Source: Coenobita brevimanus
Lineage: Eukaryota; Arthropoda; Malacostraca; Decapoda; Coenobitidae
Direction: 5' to 3'
Assembly: GCA_032717465.1 (NCBI GenBank)
Contig: CM064653.1
Span: 34,488,659-34,552,658 of the forward strand
Length of the DNA: 64,000 nt
Part shown: piece after piece, positions 1-11,990 of the stretch
Numbering within the stretch: the stretch's first letter is position 1
Layout of the letters: each line of letters starts with the position of its first letter
Made by a program: the position numbers and the translations under genes
Notes under the pieces: generated by a model
Database searches by the model: none
Told to the model about the DNA's origin: nothing
What the model saw: only the letters and a program-made list of their open reading frames with translations

Positions 1-1013
1 TTCACTGTGGTGATTAATTCTTGATCCAGTGGCTGCACTAGTGACGTCGTGCGGGGCGGCAGAAACACAACACGACAATCCTTATGAAGATCTTCAAGGT
101 ATGGAGGGTGACTTGGTGCGTTATCAAGCACAAGGAGCATCTTAAATGGAATGCTCAGTTCCCGACACTTGACCCTGGCATCAGGGACACACCACCTCGT
201 TAACCAGTCTGCCATAATGTTCCCGGTCATCCAACCATTTGCGCACTTGTACCAATACATGCCACTTGCATCCATGTTCGTGAGGTTTTTGTAGCACCTT
301 GGGTGTGAAGCCGTGTGTACAACAACTGGCCTCATCTTGTGGCTCCCAGACAGGTTTACAGCGAACATTACCCTCATCTTACACTTCTGGAGCTTGTGAC
401 CAGGGGCTTGTTTCTGTCTTTTAGCGATGTAAGTTGATTTTGGCATGGCCTTGTAATATAACGACGTTTCATCGATGTTGTAGATCTGCTCCTTGGTGTA
501 CTGTCCCTCTTCAATAATCGCTCGAGATATCGCAGGATAGTCTCTTGCGGCCAGCTCATCGGCAGAGGCACGCTCACCGGATACTTTCATGTAACGGAGT
601 TCCTTGCGCTTGAGAAAACGGTCCAGCCATCCAACCGATGCCCTGAAAGGTTTTTCCACTTTTAACCTGCGAGATGCAGCCTTGTAAAAGAGCTGGGCTT
701 GGTTCCGAATAAATCTTCCATTGAGTGGAACACCTTCCTTTTCTTTCCGCATTATGAAGGTGGCAAGATAGCGCTCCATTAGTATCATAGCACGATTTCC
801 CACCCGCGAACGGCCGTCTAGGTCATAGGCACCGTACATCTTCACTTCAGCCTTTATGGCTTCATGGTTCTTCCACACAGTTCTCACTGTAGATTCAGCC
901 AGTCCCAGGGTTCTCCCGATAGCCGTGTTTCCTTGACTCTCCTCCTTCATCTTAATGATCTTTAACTTGATGGCGTGCGTCAGAAGTTTCTTAACTCTTG
1001 GGGTTGGAGCCAT
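1..1013 (-). CDS. Tigger/pogo-type DDE transposase, 3' end outside window
   Basis: The frame is open from an ATG at 1013 to the window edge, about 337 codons, so the C-terminus is missing. Residues 1-60 form the CENP-B/pogo helix-turn-helix (GNTAIGRTLGLAESTV). A second DNA-binding segment lies near residues 100-155 (RASVGWLDRFLKRK). The catalytic part shows D181 (YNIDETSLYY), D297 (LVLDNAPSH) and D330 (VQPLDQEL), a DD32D spacing within the range of the Tigger group. The enzyme would cut and paste its own element at TA sites. No stop or frameshift is visible, so this copy may be young or still coding. It belongs to the element ending at 2600. A domesticated gene is possible but less likely, because a terminal repeat and TA site lie upstream. 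Confidence 0.88.
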   Translation of the reverse strand, partial: MAPTPRVKKLLTHAIKLKIIKMKEESQGNTAIGRTLGLAESTVRTVWKNHEAIKAEVKMYGAYDLDGRSRVGNRAMILMERYLATFIMRKEKEGVPLNGRFIRNQAQLFYKAASRRLKVEKPFRASVGWLDRFLKRKELRYMKVSGERASADELAARDYPAISRAIIEEGQYTKEQIYNIDETSLYYKAMPKSTYIAKRQKQAPGHKLQKCKMRVMFAVNLSGSHKMRPVVVHTASHPRCYKNLTNMDASGMYWYKCANGWMTGNIMADWLTRWCVPDARVKCRELSIPFKMLLVLDNAPSHPPYLEDLHKDCRVVFLPPRTTSLVQPLDQELITTV

Positions 1014-2600
1014 GGTGCGGCAAAGTACAGGCAGCACAAAAAACACCACACGTTGTACACGACAGGTTATCTGTAGAGAGCAGATCCGCACAGTGCACGA
1101 GCCAGGACTGTTATGGCACGCCCGCTCCCTTGTACCCCAAGCTGCGCAGTAGAATGCCCGGGAATTTCTGCGCATCAACATGACGACACATGAAGTGCTG
1201 TGTGAGGGGTGGTCACGCACTAGTAGAAAATGGCATTTTTGAGCCACTCCTTGCCTCTGCCTCATGTTCTGTGCAGTAAACTTGCGCATTGAAGGGTTTT
1301 TGGTTATGATTTTTGGTCACTCACACACTGCGATGACGCGCACTGTGTGAGCTACTGTATATATAAATAATCCCTCCACTATCCGATGTAATAGAGTCAA
1401 AGGCATGTTCGGAAAGTGGTCCCGTCCGGAAAGTGGGCCCCTGGCTCCTGGACTGGTACTTAAGGACCCTAACCCAGCCTAACTTTCAAAGCCACCTAAA
1501 TAACTCCCTACCGGACATGCATAGCACCTATTTAAACCTATATAAGACCCTATTCACACCAATAATGGACATAAAGCGTGAAATAAATGAAAAGGAACCA
1601 AAGAATAAGGAATTAGATGTGACTGTACCTCAGCCAGGATACTTACAGCACATCTGTGGCCACCTTCTCTAAGGCTTTGGCAGTGGTGAAAATGCTCTTG
1701 AAGCACGTACAGTAATCCAGCGTTGTGCTGCACTTACAGTAATTCTTTGCACTGTGAGTTATAATTGTTTAACACTGCACATTGTGCATTGCACCATGCC
1801 AGTTTCAACTGCCAGTTTCAACCACCAGTTTGCACTCCACAGTTAATCCTTTGCACTCTAAATTCTAATTTCTGAACACTGCACAACATTGTAAATTCCC
1901 ACATGGTCTAATGGCGAGGTATTGCAGTTTATTCACTGTTTATTCACAAAAAACGAGCACTTGTGGCTTCTATTGCGATAAGCATCTACTCGCAATCGAT
2001 GTTAGGCAATAACTGTTGGTGATGGGGAAACAGAGTTGCCAGATCGCAACGGCCACATTACCAAACTCCTCAGTTTTCATTACCAAATTTAACTTTTCAT
2101 TACCAATTTTATAAAGCTACCATTTATTCCTCACTAATTATATATACAAGTGGAAATACATGTAATCAATCTCCTTATAATTAACAGCATGTTGATTACT
2201 TTCACGCAATGTAGGGTAGCAGATTAATCAGAGAGAGCAAACAATCCACCATCTCCATCCTGTGTATCCTCATACATGTGAAAAATCTGTTTGGTAATGC
2301 TTTTTTCTGATTCATTACCGAATGAATTTTCATTACTAAATTGGCCCACATCTGGTAATGAAAAGTACCAAATGGCAACCCTGACAGGGGAGGGGGGAAG
2401 GGGGAGGAAGGAGGGGGTGAAGGGGCCGTGGTGTAAACAGCTGTTCGGCGCCGTGTGGCAATTTCAAATTACAGGTGTGAAAAAATTAGGATTTTAGGGG
2501 GATTTTTTTTCTTTTTTTGGCCATCTTTGGGTTCCAAAGGTCCAGGCCCACAATGTCCAGTAAGTGGGGTGTCCGGAAAGTGGGCATCCGGATAGTACTG
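1..2600 (-). mobile_element. Tigger-like DNA transposon (5' part with transposase)
   Basis: The upstream end is marked by the terminal sequence CAGTACTATCCGGATGCC, read on the minus strand and ending at 2600, followed by TA at 2601-2602, the usual target of this superfamily. A motif from the terminal repeat (TCCGGAAAGTGGGC) recurs at 1405-1437 close to the gene start. The 1.6 kb between transposase start and terminus is non-coding and AT-rich. The other terminus lies outside the window. Confidence 0.7.
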
Positions 2601-3581
2601 TATATACAGTAAATCTTCGTTTTTCACAGCTTGTATGTTCTGCCAAAACCTTGCGAACCATGAAACGTTGAATTGTGAAGTTAAGAATCAGTGGGAATAA
2701 TAGAGGAGCATTCCGGTGGGACATGTACCTATCCTATCAGAAAGTACTATAACACCAAACAAGCCCTACACAAAATTAAATAAAGAGTGTCTACTAGTGC
2801 CAAAACAGCCTAACACAATAAGCATGTACCTGAAAAGACATTAAAACTGTTACAAAGAGCTGCAACACCGAAAATCCTTACCAGAAATAAAGTGAGGACT
2901 GGCTTGAGTGGCAAGTGAAGGTGTGTTGAGGATGGATGGGCTAGTTCCCGGTGTCACTAACCAAGGAAAAACTGCCACTTTTCATCAGATTATTTAATTT
3001 TCAACATCAAAGTCAGTTAACTAAACCCTAGTCATTTTATGTGCCCTCTTTGTCACTAAAAGGAAGGGAGAAATTATAATAACATTATTTTACTCACTGC
3101 TACAAGGAAGAAAGGCTGTAATATAGTCAAATAGAATCAAAAATTGGTGGGCTGAGTCTACCATCTCTGTATTGGGACAGTTATTATTCTTTCCTTCCTT
3201 AAATATCGATTTTACATCCATTTCAGGTATTTGTCCTTCAAAGCAAAAATAAATGTGTTTCAAGAAACATGTAACGATTCTTTGTTAAGAAATAGTAGCA
3301 CAACACAGCTGAAGATTGTACATTACGATCATAAACAATAACAACCTCATGTGTGTCTACTGCCTCGCTGGACCTGCTATATAAAGATCATGGAAAACTG
3401 TTGCATGGAAAAATGGACAGTGCCTAGACTGAGCATCGGTACGCATCGTCTGCTGAGTGTCAGCTGCTGGCTGTGAGCATCGAATTGTAGGGAAATTCAC
3501 GAATTATGAGACAACTCGGAAACTTTTTTCTTGCGTTAAAAAGAGGCGTCGAAGTAAAACGCGTTGAAATACGAGGAAGTA

Positions 3582-3583
<2 letters not shown>
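2601..3583. other. Intergenic, no gene seen
   Basis: AT-rich sequence. It opens with TATACAGTAAATCTTCG, which resembles the terminus of another Tigger-like MITE abutting the element to the left, but no matching opposite end was found. Nothing else is supported. Confidence 0.5.
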
Positions 3584-3631
<48 letters not shown>

Positions 3632-3703
3632 TGTATATATATATACAGTATGTATACAGTATATATATATATATATATATATATACTGTATATATATACA
3701 GTA

Positions 3704-3744
<41 letters not shown>

Positions 3745-3761
3745 TGTATATATATATACAG

Positions 3762-3823
<62 letters not shown>

Positions 3824-3835
3824 TTTATTTATTAT
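3584..3835. repeat. (TA)n microsatellite
   Basis: Long TA runs are interrupted by regularly spaced TACTGTA and TACAGTA blocks, so the locus is strongly self-complementary. Open frames here are only Tyr-Ile repeats and are not genes. Confidence 0.97.
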
Positions 3836-4138
3836 ATATACATATATTTATTTATTTATATATTTATTTAGGGTGTTCAGCACTTACAGGGTAGAAAAAA
3901 AAAATTGGATAGTTAGGTGGGCAAAATATGCAATTGATTCCACTTTACAGACAAAGCATTCAGGCAAAAATTTAGGGTTTTTTATCAATCCAAAGTCATG
4001 CCTAACTACCCCTGCATTCTGTAAATCTAACTAATCTGAGTACGTGAAGGGTATGGGGAAGAAAGGTAAAAATAAACAATGTGGTAAAAAAAAAAAAAAA
4101 CTATTTTTGAGCTATACAACAAGCATAATCAGTGTATT

Positions 4139-4508
4139 AAGGTGGTAGGTAGTGGTGACCATCATCCACTCACTTGATGTAGCGCTGCCTACTTCTTCCT
4201 TATCCTTTATCATTCTTTTTCTGTGTCTGTCCTCCTCTCTTCCTCTTTCTCCCATCTTTCCTGTCACTTCTTATTGCTTTTCTTTCCTTTACAAGTGGCT
4301 TTACATTGAGTGACAAGCCAAATGGTTTCCTGTAAGCCAAGAAATCATTTACAATCCTGGGTGGTAACCATATAACCAAACCATACGTGCTCCCTACATG
4401 TCAACAAGTGGGTTGGTGGAGGGTTAGTGCCCCTCCCTGTAAAACAAATAACTCAGAATCAAATGGCCACCCCTTACGGGATTGTGGCGTCTGGCAATAG
4501 AGAGATAT
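4139..4508 (+). repeat. SINE-like element with conserved hairpin and RTE-like tail
   Basis: It begins near GGTAGGTAGTGGTGACC. The hairpin module at about 4320-4350 is related to AAATGGTTTCCTG...CAGGAAACCATTT, degenerate here. It is followed by GTGGTAACC, the module TTGGTGGAGGGTTAGTGCCCC, and the tail GGCCACCCCTTACGGGATT...GGCGTCTGGCAATAG. Related copies lie at 9262-9430, 44250-44506, 62325-62475 and 62494-62815. The tail is shared with the 5S-derived SINEs and resembles the RTE-like LINE 3' ends in this window. Confidence 0.75.
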
Positions 4509-4509
4509 A

Positions 4510-6060
4510 TAGCCATGTGGCCTTTTTTGGTCGAGTCATAGAGGGCTCTGTGGTGCTGCACAACATGGAAGATCACCTGTCTTCCTTCTTCATTCTTCGT
4601 CAGACCACTGTTGTCATCCATTGCCAGTTTGACTGCCCGCTCAGCAGCGTCATTGACCACTTAGAGGTGGGCCATGATATCAGGAATGAGGCAGAGGTCA
4701 TTGATGCTTGTCGGAGTATCCGGCTTCAAACGCTGGAAGAGGTTATGTGACTTCTGGGTGACATGCTTAGAGATTCACAGATCTGATGCCTTATCAATCA
4801 TCTTCATGTTCAAATGTCACAGACCCTTCTTCCTTGGCAGTGCTGTGGTCATATTTTTCAGCATTTCCTGCTTGTCCTCGGCTGAGACTTTGTCAGAATA
4901 CATGGCTAGTGGAGTCAGGTCCTCACTGAGGTACCAGAGGTACCTTTTGATTTTGTACAGTGCCTTCTTTGCTACAACAGGATCCACCTCTTTGAATTCT
5001 TCAATCTTCTTCAGGAGATTGAGGTCATTGATTGGAGCGTCGACAGGATCTGGGGCTTCAAGCCAGTGCATCACATAGATGGTGACGAGGAAGACACAGA
5101 TGCGTTTGATGGCCTCCTTTTGATGCCATGTGAAGGGAAAGGAGGCTACATCCTTCAGTTGATTTCTGAAAAGGAAGATCTTGAGGCAGTAAAGGCCCTT
5201 GGCCATCCAACGTGCTCAGTGATGGGCTACTGGATGGTGAAAGGTCATCCATGCTGGCTTCTTGCCGTGGAAAGCCAAAGACAGCTGGAGGAGCTCAAGG
5301 TGGTCATCACAGGGTTGCACACGATCCATGTGGCTGAATATGAAGTGTTCAATGTCCTCGGCTCTGTTGGCAATCCACAACTGAGATTTTTCATCTAGGT
5401 CATTATTGTAGGGATTGAAGGAATCTGTGTCAATTTTGTTCCAGAACTCTTTGAATCAACCAAAGAGAGGAATTTCAGGACCAGAAGAAGAGAAAAAGAG
5501 GTCAAAGATCCCTGCCACTATGAGTTCACACATGTGGTGCCTACATTCCAAGAACAACAGCAGGACTTGGAGACCTCTTTCAATGACAAAGCAAGCTCTG
5601 CCGTGAACCCCGGTGTTAGACGCTGTAGTATCAAAACAGAGCCCCGCAATCCAGGGCTTTACTTCCAGCTATTCATCTAGAGTCCTAAGCGCTGCCGCTC
5701 CCATTGCTTCACCAGTTCCAGCACGGATCATAGGGATTGCAAGGATCTTCTCTGTACCAACCACTATAACAACAATCACCAGGCGATCACCGCGGCTGCT
5801 ACCATTGATGTTGGGCAAGAGCTTTCCATCAAAATGGAGGATCAAGGGTGTTTGTGGCTGGAATTCTTTTTTTATCTTTTCAGCGATCTCAGTCCTTGAT
5901 TCCTTCCAAACAGAGTGGAGAGATCTGACAGACAACATGAGTTCCCCCACGTCAATCCCTGCTGTGATCAAGGGGGCAGTTACCACTTGCATTACAACTT
6001 GCGTTGAAATGAGGCATGGGTTTGAGAAGGCCAAAGAAAAATGGCAAAGTATGGTGTAGT
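4510..6060 (-). pseudogene. Degenerate multicopy mobile-element ORF (unassigned family)
   Basis: Reading right to left, fragments with a consistent protein order are: GIDVGELMLSVRSLHS, LILHFDGKLLP, FDTTASNTGVHGRACFV, ECRHHMCELIVAGIFD, FWNKIDTDSF, HWLEAPDPVDAPINDLNLL, EVDPVVAKKALYKIKRYLWY and VNDAAERAVKLAMDDNSG. From memory this is a multicopy arthropod ORF, possibly an RNase H-like transposase given the FDTT block and CRHH motif, but I cannot name the superfamily. Stops interrupt the frame near 5685, 5455 and 5215 and there are frame changes. The 3' end runs into the SINE at 4139-4508, so the last part may have been replaced by it. Confidence 0.6.
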
Positions 6061-6129
6061 TCCCACCAGTAGTGGAACTGAATAAGCACTTTGCCCTTCA
6101 TGTTCCCGAAGGTTCAATTTTTGTGAACA

Positions 6130-6296
6130 CCTATATATATATATATATATATATATATACTGGTATATATATATGTATGTATGTTGTATAGATAGGTAGA
6201 TAGATATATAGATAGATAGGTATAATATATATCTATCTGTATCACCAGAAGCCTCAATCCCATAATGGGTGGCCACAATCAAATTGCCTCCATGAT
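6130..6296 (-). repeat. SINE tail with (GATA)/(TA) microsatellite
   Basis: On the minus strand GTGGCCACCCATTATGGGAT...GGCTTCTGG leads into GATA/TA repeats. This is the 3' end of the same SINE type followed by an expanded simple-sequence tail. Confidence 0.6.
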
Positions 6297-6317
6297 GCCA
6301 TGACCATTGCCACTTCA

Positions 6318-9260
6318 CTGTCTTGTTCCCAGCTCACACCCCCTCCTCTCTCATATACCTCTCCACTCCCTCCTTCCATCTCATCCTTGGCCTCCCCCTC
6401 CCTCTTCCCCTCTCCACCTCACTTGCATACACTCTCTACATTAGTCTCTCACACTCCATCCTCTCCACACGGCCAAACCACCTCAATGTATTTCTCCTAA
6501 CGCTTTCTATCACATCCACATCCACACCACAACTCTTCTTCACTTACTCATTTGTCAGTTTGTCCATCCATGTGACCTCACATGCTCCTCTCAGATAACT
6601 CATTTCCACTGCTCTCACTCCTGACTTGTGTCCCCTCCAGCAAGGTCCAGGCTTCACTTCCATATGTTAGAGCTGGTATCACAGTACTGTCATACAGTAA
6701 CTTTTTCACTTCCATGCTCACTCTCCTGTTTCTTATAACTACTTTCAAAGAACCAGCAACCTTTCTTCCTTGTTGTACCCTTTCAAGCACTTCACCCTCT
6801 AAACTTCCATCTTTACTTATCACACTACTCAAGTACTTAAACGCACTCACATTTTCCACTTTCTCGTCATCCAACCTCACCATACATTCAGTGACTTAAT
6901 TTCTCTCTAAGACTGTAACTTTACCCTTCCCTACATTCACCTTTAGATTCTATTTCTTACACATTCTCCAAAAATCATTCACCAAGCCTTACAGTTTCCC
7001 TTCGTCTTAACAACACAGCATCTTCTGCAAACAACAGTACAGGGAGTTTCCACACACTGCCCTCTCTCATTAGGGCTGCTCCAACATCCATTGCCCCACC
7101 TTGTATCTCTTTTATAACCCCCTACATATACAGATTGAACAACATTGGAGACATGACACATCCCTGTTTCAGTCCAACCTTCAAATAGAAAAATATACTT
7201 AGTTCATTGTCCACACCCACTGCAGCCTTAGCACCCTCATATATACTCTTCACAGCCTTCAACAACTTTCCCCTTACTCCTTATATTCTTAGTACGTTCC
7301 ACAGTCCTTGTCTCTCCACCCTGTCATATGCTTTCTTCAACTCCATGAAGGCCACATACAACTTCTTTCCCTTCTCTAGAAACTTTTCCACTAAAGATCT
7401 AAGAATGAATATCTGATCTACACAACCTCTCCCTTCCTAAAACCTCCCTGTTCTTCTCCAACTAATTCTTCTGTTATTTCCCAAACCCTGTCAGTAAGTA
7501 TCTTACCATATACTCATCCTGTTACACTAAGCAGACAAATGCCCCTGTGATTACCATACACTTCTTTTTCCCCTTTTCCTTTGTACGGGGGAATAATTAT
7601 ACCTGAATTCCAATCCTCCAGGACTTTACCATACTCCCAGGCCAATCTGCACATCTACATCCATTCTGCTACTATCTCTTCCCCATGCTTCAGCATTTCA
7701 CCACACACTCCATCAGTTCCAGGGTTTTCCTCATTTTGACGTTCTTCATTGCTTCCACAACGTCCATCCTACTGATTTTTTCTCTCTTCTCACATCCCTC
7801 CTTCTCCCAGCCATTCCCCATCCACTCATGTCAGCGATTGCTTAAAGTGTTCTCTCTCTCTCTCTCTCTCTCTGCTTACTTTTTCTCCCTTCTCCACTAG
7901 TAATCTACCCATTTTTAACTTTCACTCCTTGACTAACTTCTTTAACTCCCTAACTCTCTCTTACCTCTTTCCAGAACATTTTCTGACTTTCCTTCTACTT
8001 TACACTCAGATTCCTTCCAAATTCCTGATCCTCTCTCTTCTTACTCTAACGAATCCTTTCACCTCCCTCTTCCTCTCTACATATAACTCTCTCTTCCATC
8101 TCTCAACTTCCTCCACACCCCTGCTTCTCATCCATTCACTATATGCTTTCTTCTTTTGTCCCACAGCCTGTCTCACCTCTTCATTCCATCATGCTGTTCC
8201 TTGCACCCCCTTTCGTCTTCTCCTTACCCCACACACTGTGAATATCTTGCACACACCTTCCACGTCCCCAATCTGCTCCAAATCATATTTAACCAATCTC
8301 TTCTCTACTTCTCTCTTACATTCTGCCTTTTTTCCATCCTCTTGTAACCTTTCCACCCTCCTAGTATGAACTACTTTCTCCTATCCTTCCCTTTTTCCAT
8401 TCCTCTATTACATTTGAACCTTGACTTTACCACCAAGTTGTGGTCAGAAAGTCCACTCTCCCAACCTCTATATGCTCTTGCATCCATTACACGCCTTCTC
8501 ATTCTGTCATATACACACACACACACTCAATCATTGCCTTCCGTTCATTCAGTCCACCACCCACCTTGCTTATCACTTGCTGCGTATACCTGTGGATCAT
8601 TTTGTGTCTGACGAGGATATTGGTTATCACCAACCCCACCTTCCTGGCACAAATGTCCACTAGAGCACTGCCATTCTTATCCACTTATGAAGGCCCACCC
8701 CATTCGCCTACTACTCCATCCACCTTCACATTGCCTACTTTTCCATTCATATCTCAGATCTTAAACACCCTCTCATTCCTTTCAGACTTTTCCATAAACG
8801 GTTCCACATTTGTCCAGAACTCTTCTTTCACTCTGCTTGCATGATTATGTGTTAGCACAAACACACACTATCGCCCACATTTGTACTCCATCTTTCAATC
8901 TTACCCACACAATCTGTGAGCCAACTGATCCATACTCTCTTATATTCACCTTCCGTCTCTTTCACACAACAATACACACTTCTTTTCCCCTCTCATTCTC
9001 ACCGATTCCCGTGCATATACTCAATCCATACTCCCATTCTCTCACACTCTCACCTCTCCATTTAGTTTCAGTTATCCACATACATCCACTTTTGAACCCT
9101 CAGGCACCTGGGCAATCTTGCTCTCTTTCACCTCATCATTTGCATCCCTTACGATCCATGTTGCAGTCCGTACCATTTCCTTTGTTCGGTCCTTAGTCAC
9201 CACCTGTTGGACAGTCCTGGTCCAAGGCTTCTTGTTCGTGTTTTTAGTTAGTTGTTTTCC
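6318..9260 (-). pseudogene. RTE-like non-LTR retrotransposon, copy 1 (APE endonuclease-RT), dead
   Basis: Minus-strand fragments cover most of a polyprotein. At 9070-9260 lies the N-terminus (ATWIVRDANDE, from the WNVRGANDE start of the endonuclease). At about 8425-8450 lies the endonuclease motif SDHNLVV. At 7300-7360 lies RT motif A, FMELKKAYD, with the catalytic Asp changed to Glu. At about 7005-7040 the YADD-type box is altered to FAED. At 6578-6883 lies the C-terminal region (AFKYLSSVISKDG, LTYGSEAW). The family nicks target DNA and reverse transcribes its RNA onto the nick. Many stops and frameshifts, plus loss of two catalytic Asp residues, make it inactive. RTE clade is a tentative assignment based on the C-terminal blocks and the simple-repeat tails of sister copies. 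Confidence 0.8.
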
Positions 9261-9261
9261 A

Positions 9262-9430
9262 GGGAGGAGCACTAACCCTCCACTAACCCACTTGTTGTCA
9301 CATACGGAAGATGTGTTGGGTAGTTATAAGGTTACCACCCAGTGTTGTCAATGATTTCTTGGTTTACAGAAATCATTTGGCTTGCTAGTCAGTGTAGAGC
9401 TGTCCTAATAACAGGGTACCGCTAAAGGGG
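9262..9430 (-). repeat. SINE-like copy, minus strand
   Basis: The inverted modules GGAGGAGCACTAACCCTCC, GGTTACCACCCAG and the hairpin AATGATTTCTTGG...ACAGAAATCATT match the SINE family at 4139. The hairpin arms both differ from the 62-kb copies at paired positions. Confidence 0.7.
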
Positions 9431-9995
9431 AGAGAGTTCATTTTTTTGGTTGAAAATGAAGTTATGCATCAATTTACATGATATTTTACTGGATAATGGC
9501 TATTCTTGGCAAAACTAATCCCTGAGCTTTATTTGTAAATGAGTAAATTACTCACTGATATTTAAAATGATTATATGTTTACTCAGGAGCAGTAGTCAGT
9601 GAAAGTTAGGTTAAATACTGTATATAAGACTTTACTAAATATTTTTTTCTTTTCTTCATGTATTGTCCTGAAACTTTCTACACGCTTAAGTAGGTATCAT
9701 AGTTATTATCCAGTAAAGTTTCATGTAGATTGACGCATAATTTCATTTTCACCCCAAAAAATGAACTGTCATCCCTTAAGTGGATGGATGATGGGTGCCC
9801 CCACCTACTGATCCTAAATATGTGGTCACATGACATACGGTATAGAGAACAGCTCGAGTCATTGTAAGCATTCACTTTTTTATCTGTATTTGATTTTGCC
9901 AGCAACCAATGTGGAAAATAGTTTCACAGAGCTTTATGGATCCCAGTAATGTCAGTCATAAAAGCCACTTAGTCACAAACATCACCTCATCGCCA
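9431..9995. other. Intergenic AT-rich
   Basis: No gene is seen. A short imperfect palindrome pairs ATTTTACTGGATAATGGCTATTC (about 9482) with ATAGTTATTATCCAGTAAAG (about 9700), and the segments around GAAATTATGCG/ATGAAGTTATGCATC are also inverted. This may be a degraded inverted-repeat element. Confidence 0.35.
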
Positions 9996-10773
9996 TTAAC
10001 CCTCCCCATCCTGACCACTTTTCCACCACTGGCTCCCCCCAATCCTGACCATTTTTGAAAATAAAAAAATTTTTGGCTCAAACCTCCTCTTTTGGTGAGA
10101 AACATCGAAAAATAAGAGAGAAATCACTCACCTGAGGTTTAAAATACTCGATACAGGTAGCAGTACCTCCTCACCTTACTGTGCTTTCTATCAGGCTGGC
10201 TTCAAAGAAAACAAGTTCTGTGGGAGAGTAACCATGCCACACCACTCATAAACGGTATTTATTTATTTATTTGGTACGAATTTATATGTAGTATGAGAGA
10301 ATATTGTTTTTCACACAGTAATATAGGCAATATAAGCATTGTTTTACTCATGAAACACATCAACATACCTGACTTTTTTTGGCGACATTACCTGATCATC
10401 ATTTCTGACTGTTTCTTCCTCTAATGCTATGTAAAGTTTGTTCTCCACATTGTCATCGATTGGGGAATCACTCTGGCCCTGAATTTCGTACCGTGGCATG
10501 ACATGACTTTATTGGCCAGGTCACTGGTAACAGGTGAGTTGCTGAGACAATGGCATGTAGGGGGGGGGAGGTCATGCTGGGTAAGGCATTGTCCCTGCCT
10601 GGCATCTGGTAGAGGAAGGTGTCCTGTGTATACGTACCAAAAATCACTTGTGAAAATTGAAAATTGTGCAAATTAGGGACCTTGCAATTGATTCGCGTTT
10701 ATGTACGTCAACGGGATTGGCAGTGACAAAACATGTGGACGTTAATTCACGTCGACGGGATGCCGCGGGTTAA
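9996..10773 (-). mobile_element. Non-autonomous piggyBac-like element, 778 bp
   Basis: The element is bounded by TTAA at 9996-9999 and 10770-10773. Ends read TTAACCCTCCCCATCC and, inverted, TTAACCCGCGGCATCC. A second copy of identical length and opposite orientation lies at 50871-51648. The interior keeps a remnant of the acidic transposase N-terminus (reverse of the DSPIDDN segment near 10455-10475), so it looks like an internal deletion of an autonomous piggyBac related to the one at 58.1-62.3 kb. Confidence 0.85.
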
Positions 10774-10991
10774 CATAACACCACAACATGGTCATAAACA
10801 AAACGTACAAGATACAGATCATAAACGCCTTCACATGATGGAACCAAAAACAACCCCAGATGGTCAGAAATTATATTACATATATCACAGTCATATGTCA
10901 ATAAAGACAGCACATACATGTTTATATTCCCCTTTTGGTTTCATACAGAGTTTCATACATAGATCATCTAATCCTGTACAGTTTTTCCCTC
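10774..10991. other. Intergenic, no gene seen
   Basis: Sequence downstream of the TTAA at 10773. No repeat or reading frame is recognised. Confidence 0.4.
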
Positions 10992-11990
10992 TCAGTATAT
11001 AAAGCAAACTAGTAGGCATTTATTCCCATTTACAGATGTACTGGCACAAGCAAGGAACCTACATTTGGTGGTGGAGCAGCTGCGATGTCCACTTGGGAGC
11101 CAAACCACCTCAAACCTCAAAGAGGGTTTTATGCTGGGGGGTCGGGTGTTGGTTGCACTGGAAAATGTGTTAGGAGATGCACTGGGGGTCGTGGTGGGGA
11201 AAACATAATGGGGTGCACTGCGGGCCATATTCTGGGAGTCACTAGGGTTGGCACTGGCATTACTGGTGGGGTTTGTTGCTGTTAGGCAGCTAAGGTTACT
11301 TTCCAATTGCTTGACCTTATCTGTGATTTGTTCTAGCATGATGCAAACTTAAGATAACAGTGAACTTTTTATGACTCACTGCAGTAATATTGCCTTGGGT
11401 TAATGAATTAACACCACTTACTTTCTGTATGGCAAGTGTGCTGTTCTGTGCAGATGATATATGAAATTGCTGTGTCTTGTAGAGGATGTCCGCTTTCATG
11501 ATGAACTGCTGTAATTTTGTTTCTAGTGATTGGCTGGCAAGGTGCCGAAGGGATTCGGATGGCATGACCTGTTGAAGGTGATGGAGGAGGTTGTCAGACA
11601 GTGCAGCACCTGCCACAGCTAGAGTTGCCTGTATTTGCACACATAGGGCTGAGGGTCAGAGGTTAAGTGGTTGAATGTTGTCCAGCACCAACACTAAGGC
11701 CAGCTTAGATTTCCTCAGCGCCGAAAAGTAGACAGTCCTTGAGTGCTGTGTATTTATTTTTAGCTCGGGGGCTGGTTAGGAGCGGCTGTACCAGTGCTGC
11801 AACTTGGGTTGGTATGGCGTGCAGCACTGTCCTATACTTATTGTCCTTAGCGTCTGCTGGCCAGGTTGCATTGATGTTTGTGAACCCACTGAGCTCTATA
11901 ATATGGAGGGGCTATTTTCACAGCGAGCATTTGACTTTGGCTACCATAATGAAACACCTGCACTCGTCACTTATAAGACAAAAACATGTT
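10992..11990 (-). pseudogene. Gypsy-like Gag fragment of an LTR retrotransposon
   Basis: On the minus strand a Gag-like order is visible: INATWPADAKDNKYRTVLHAI followed by QVAALVQPLL, then SLRHLASQSLETKLQQF...ADILYKTQQ, then LEQITDKVKQLESNLSCL and a Ser/Asn/Pro-rich linker. Gypsy-type capsid regions share such a 'DKY..VL.ALP' block, a helical middle and a coiled-coil-like end. The frame changes at least twice and no protease or polymerase follows within the window. LTR I begins immediately to the right but in the opposite orientation, so LTR I probably inserted here. Confidence 0.5.

Noticed and set aside
3536..4034. Open frames of Tyr-Ile repeats on both strands
   Set aside because: They are translations of the (TA)n microsatellite. 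The same applies at 24140-24220 and 39400-39620.
6300..9350. Plus-strand Ser/Thr/Leu-rich small frames
   Set aside because: They are antisense shadows of the minus-strand RTE-like pseudogene. The same holds in 46.4-47.1, 49.0-49.6 and 54.7-58.0 kb.
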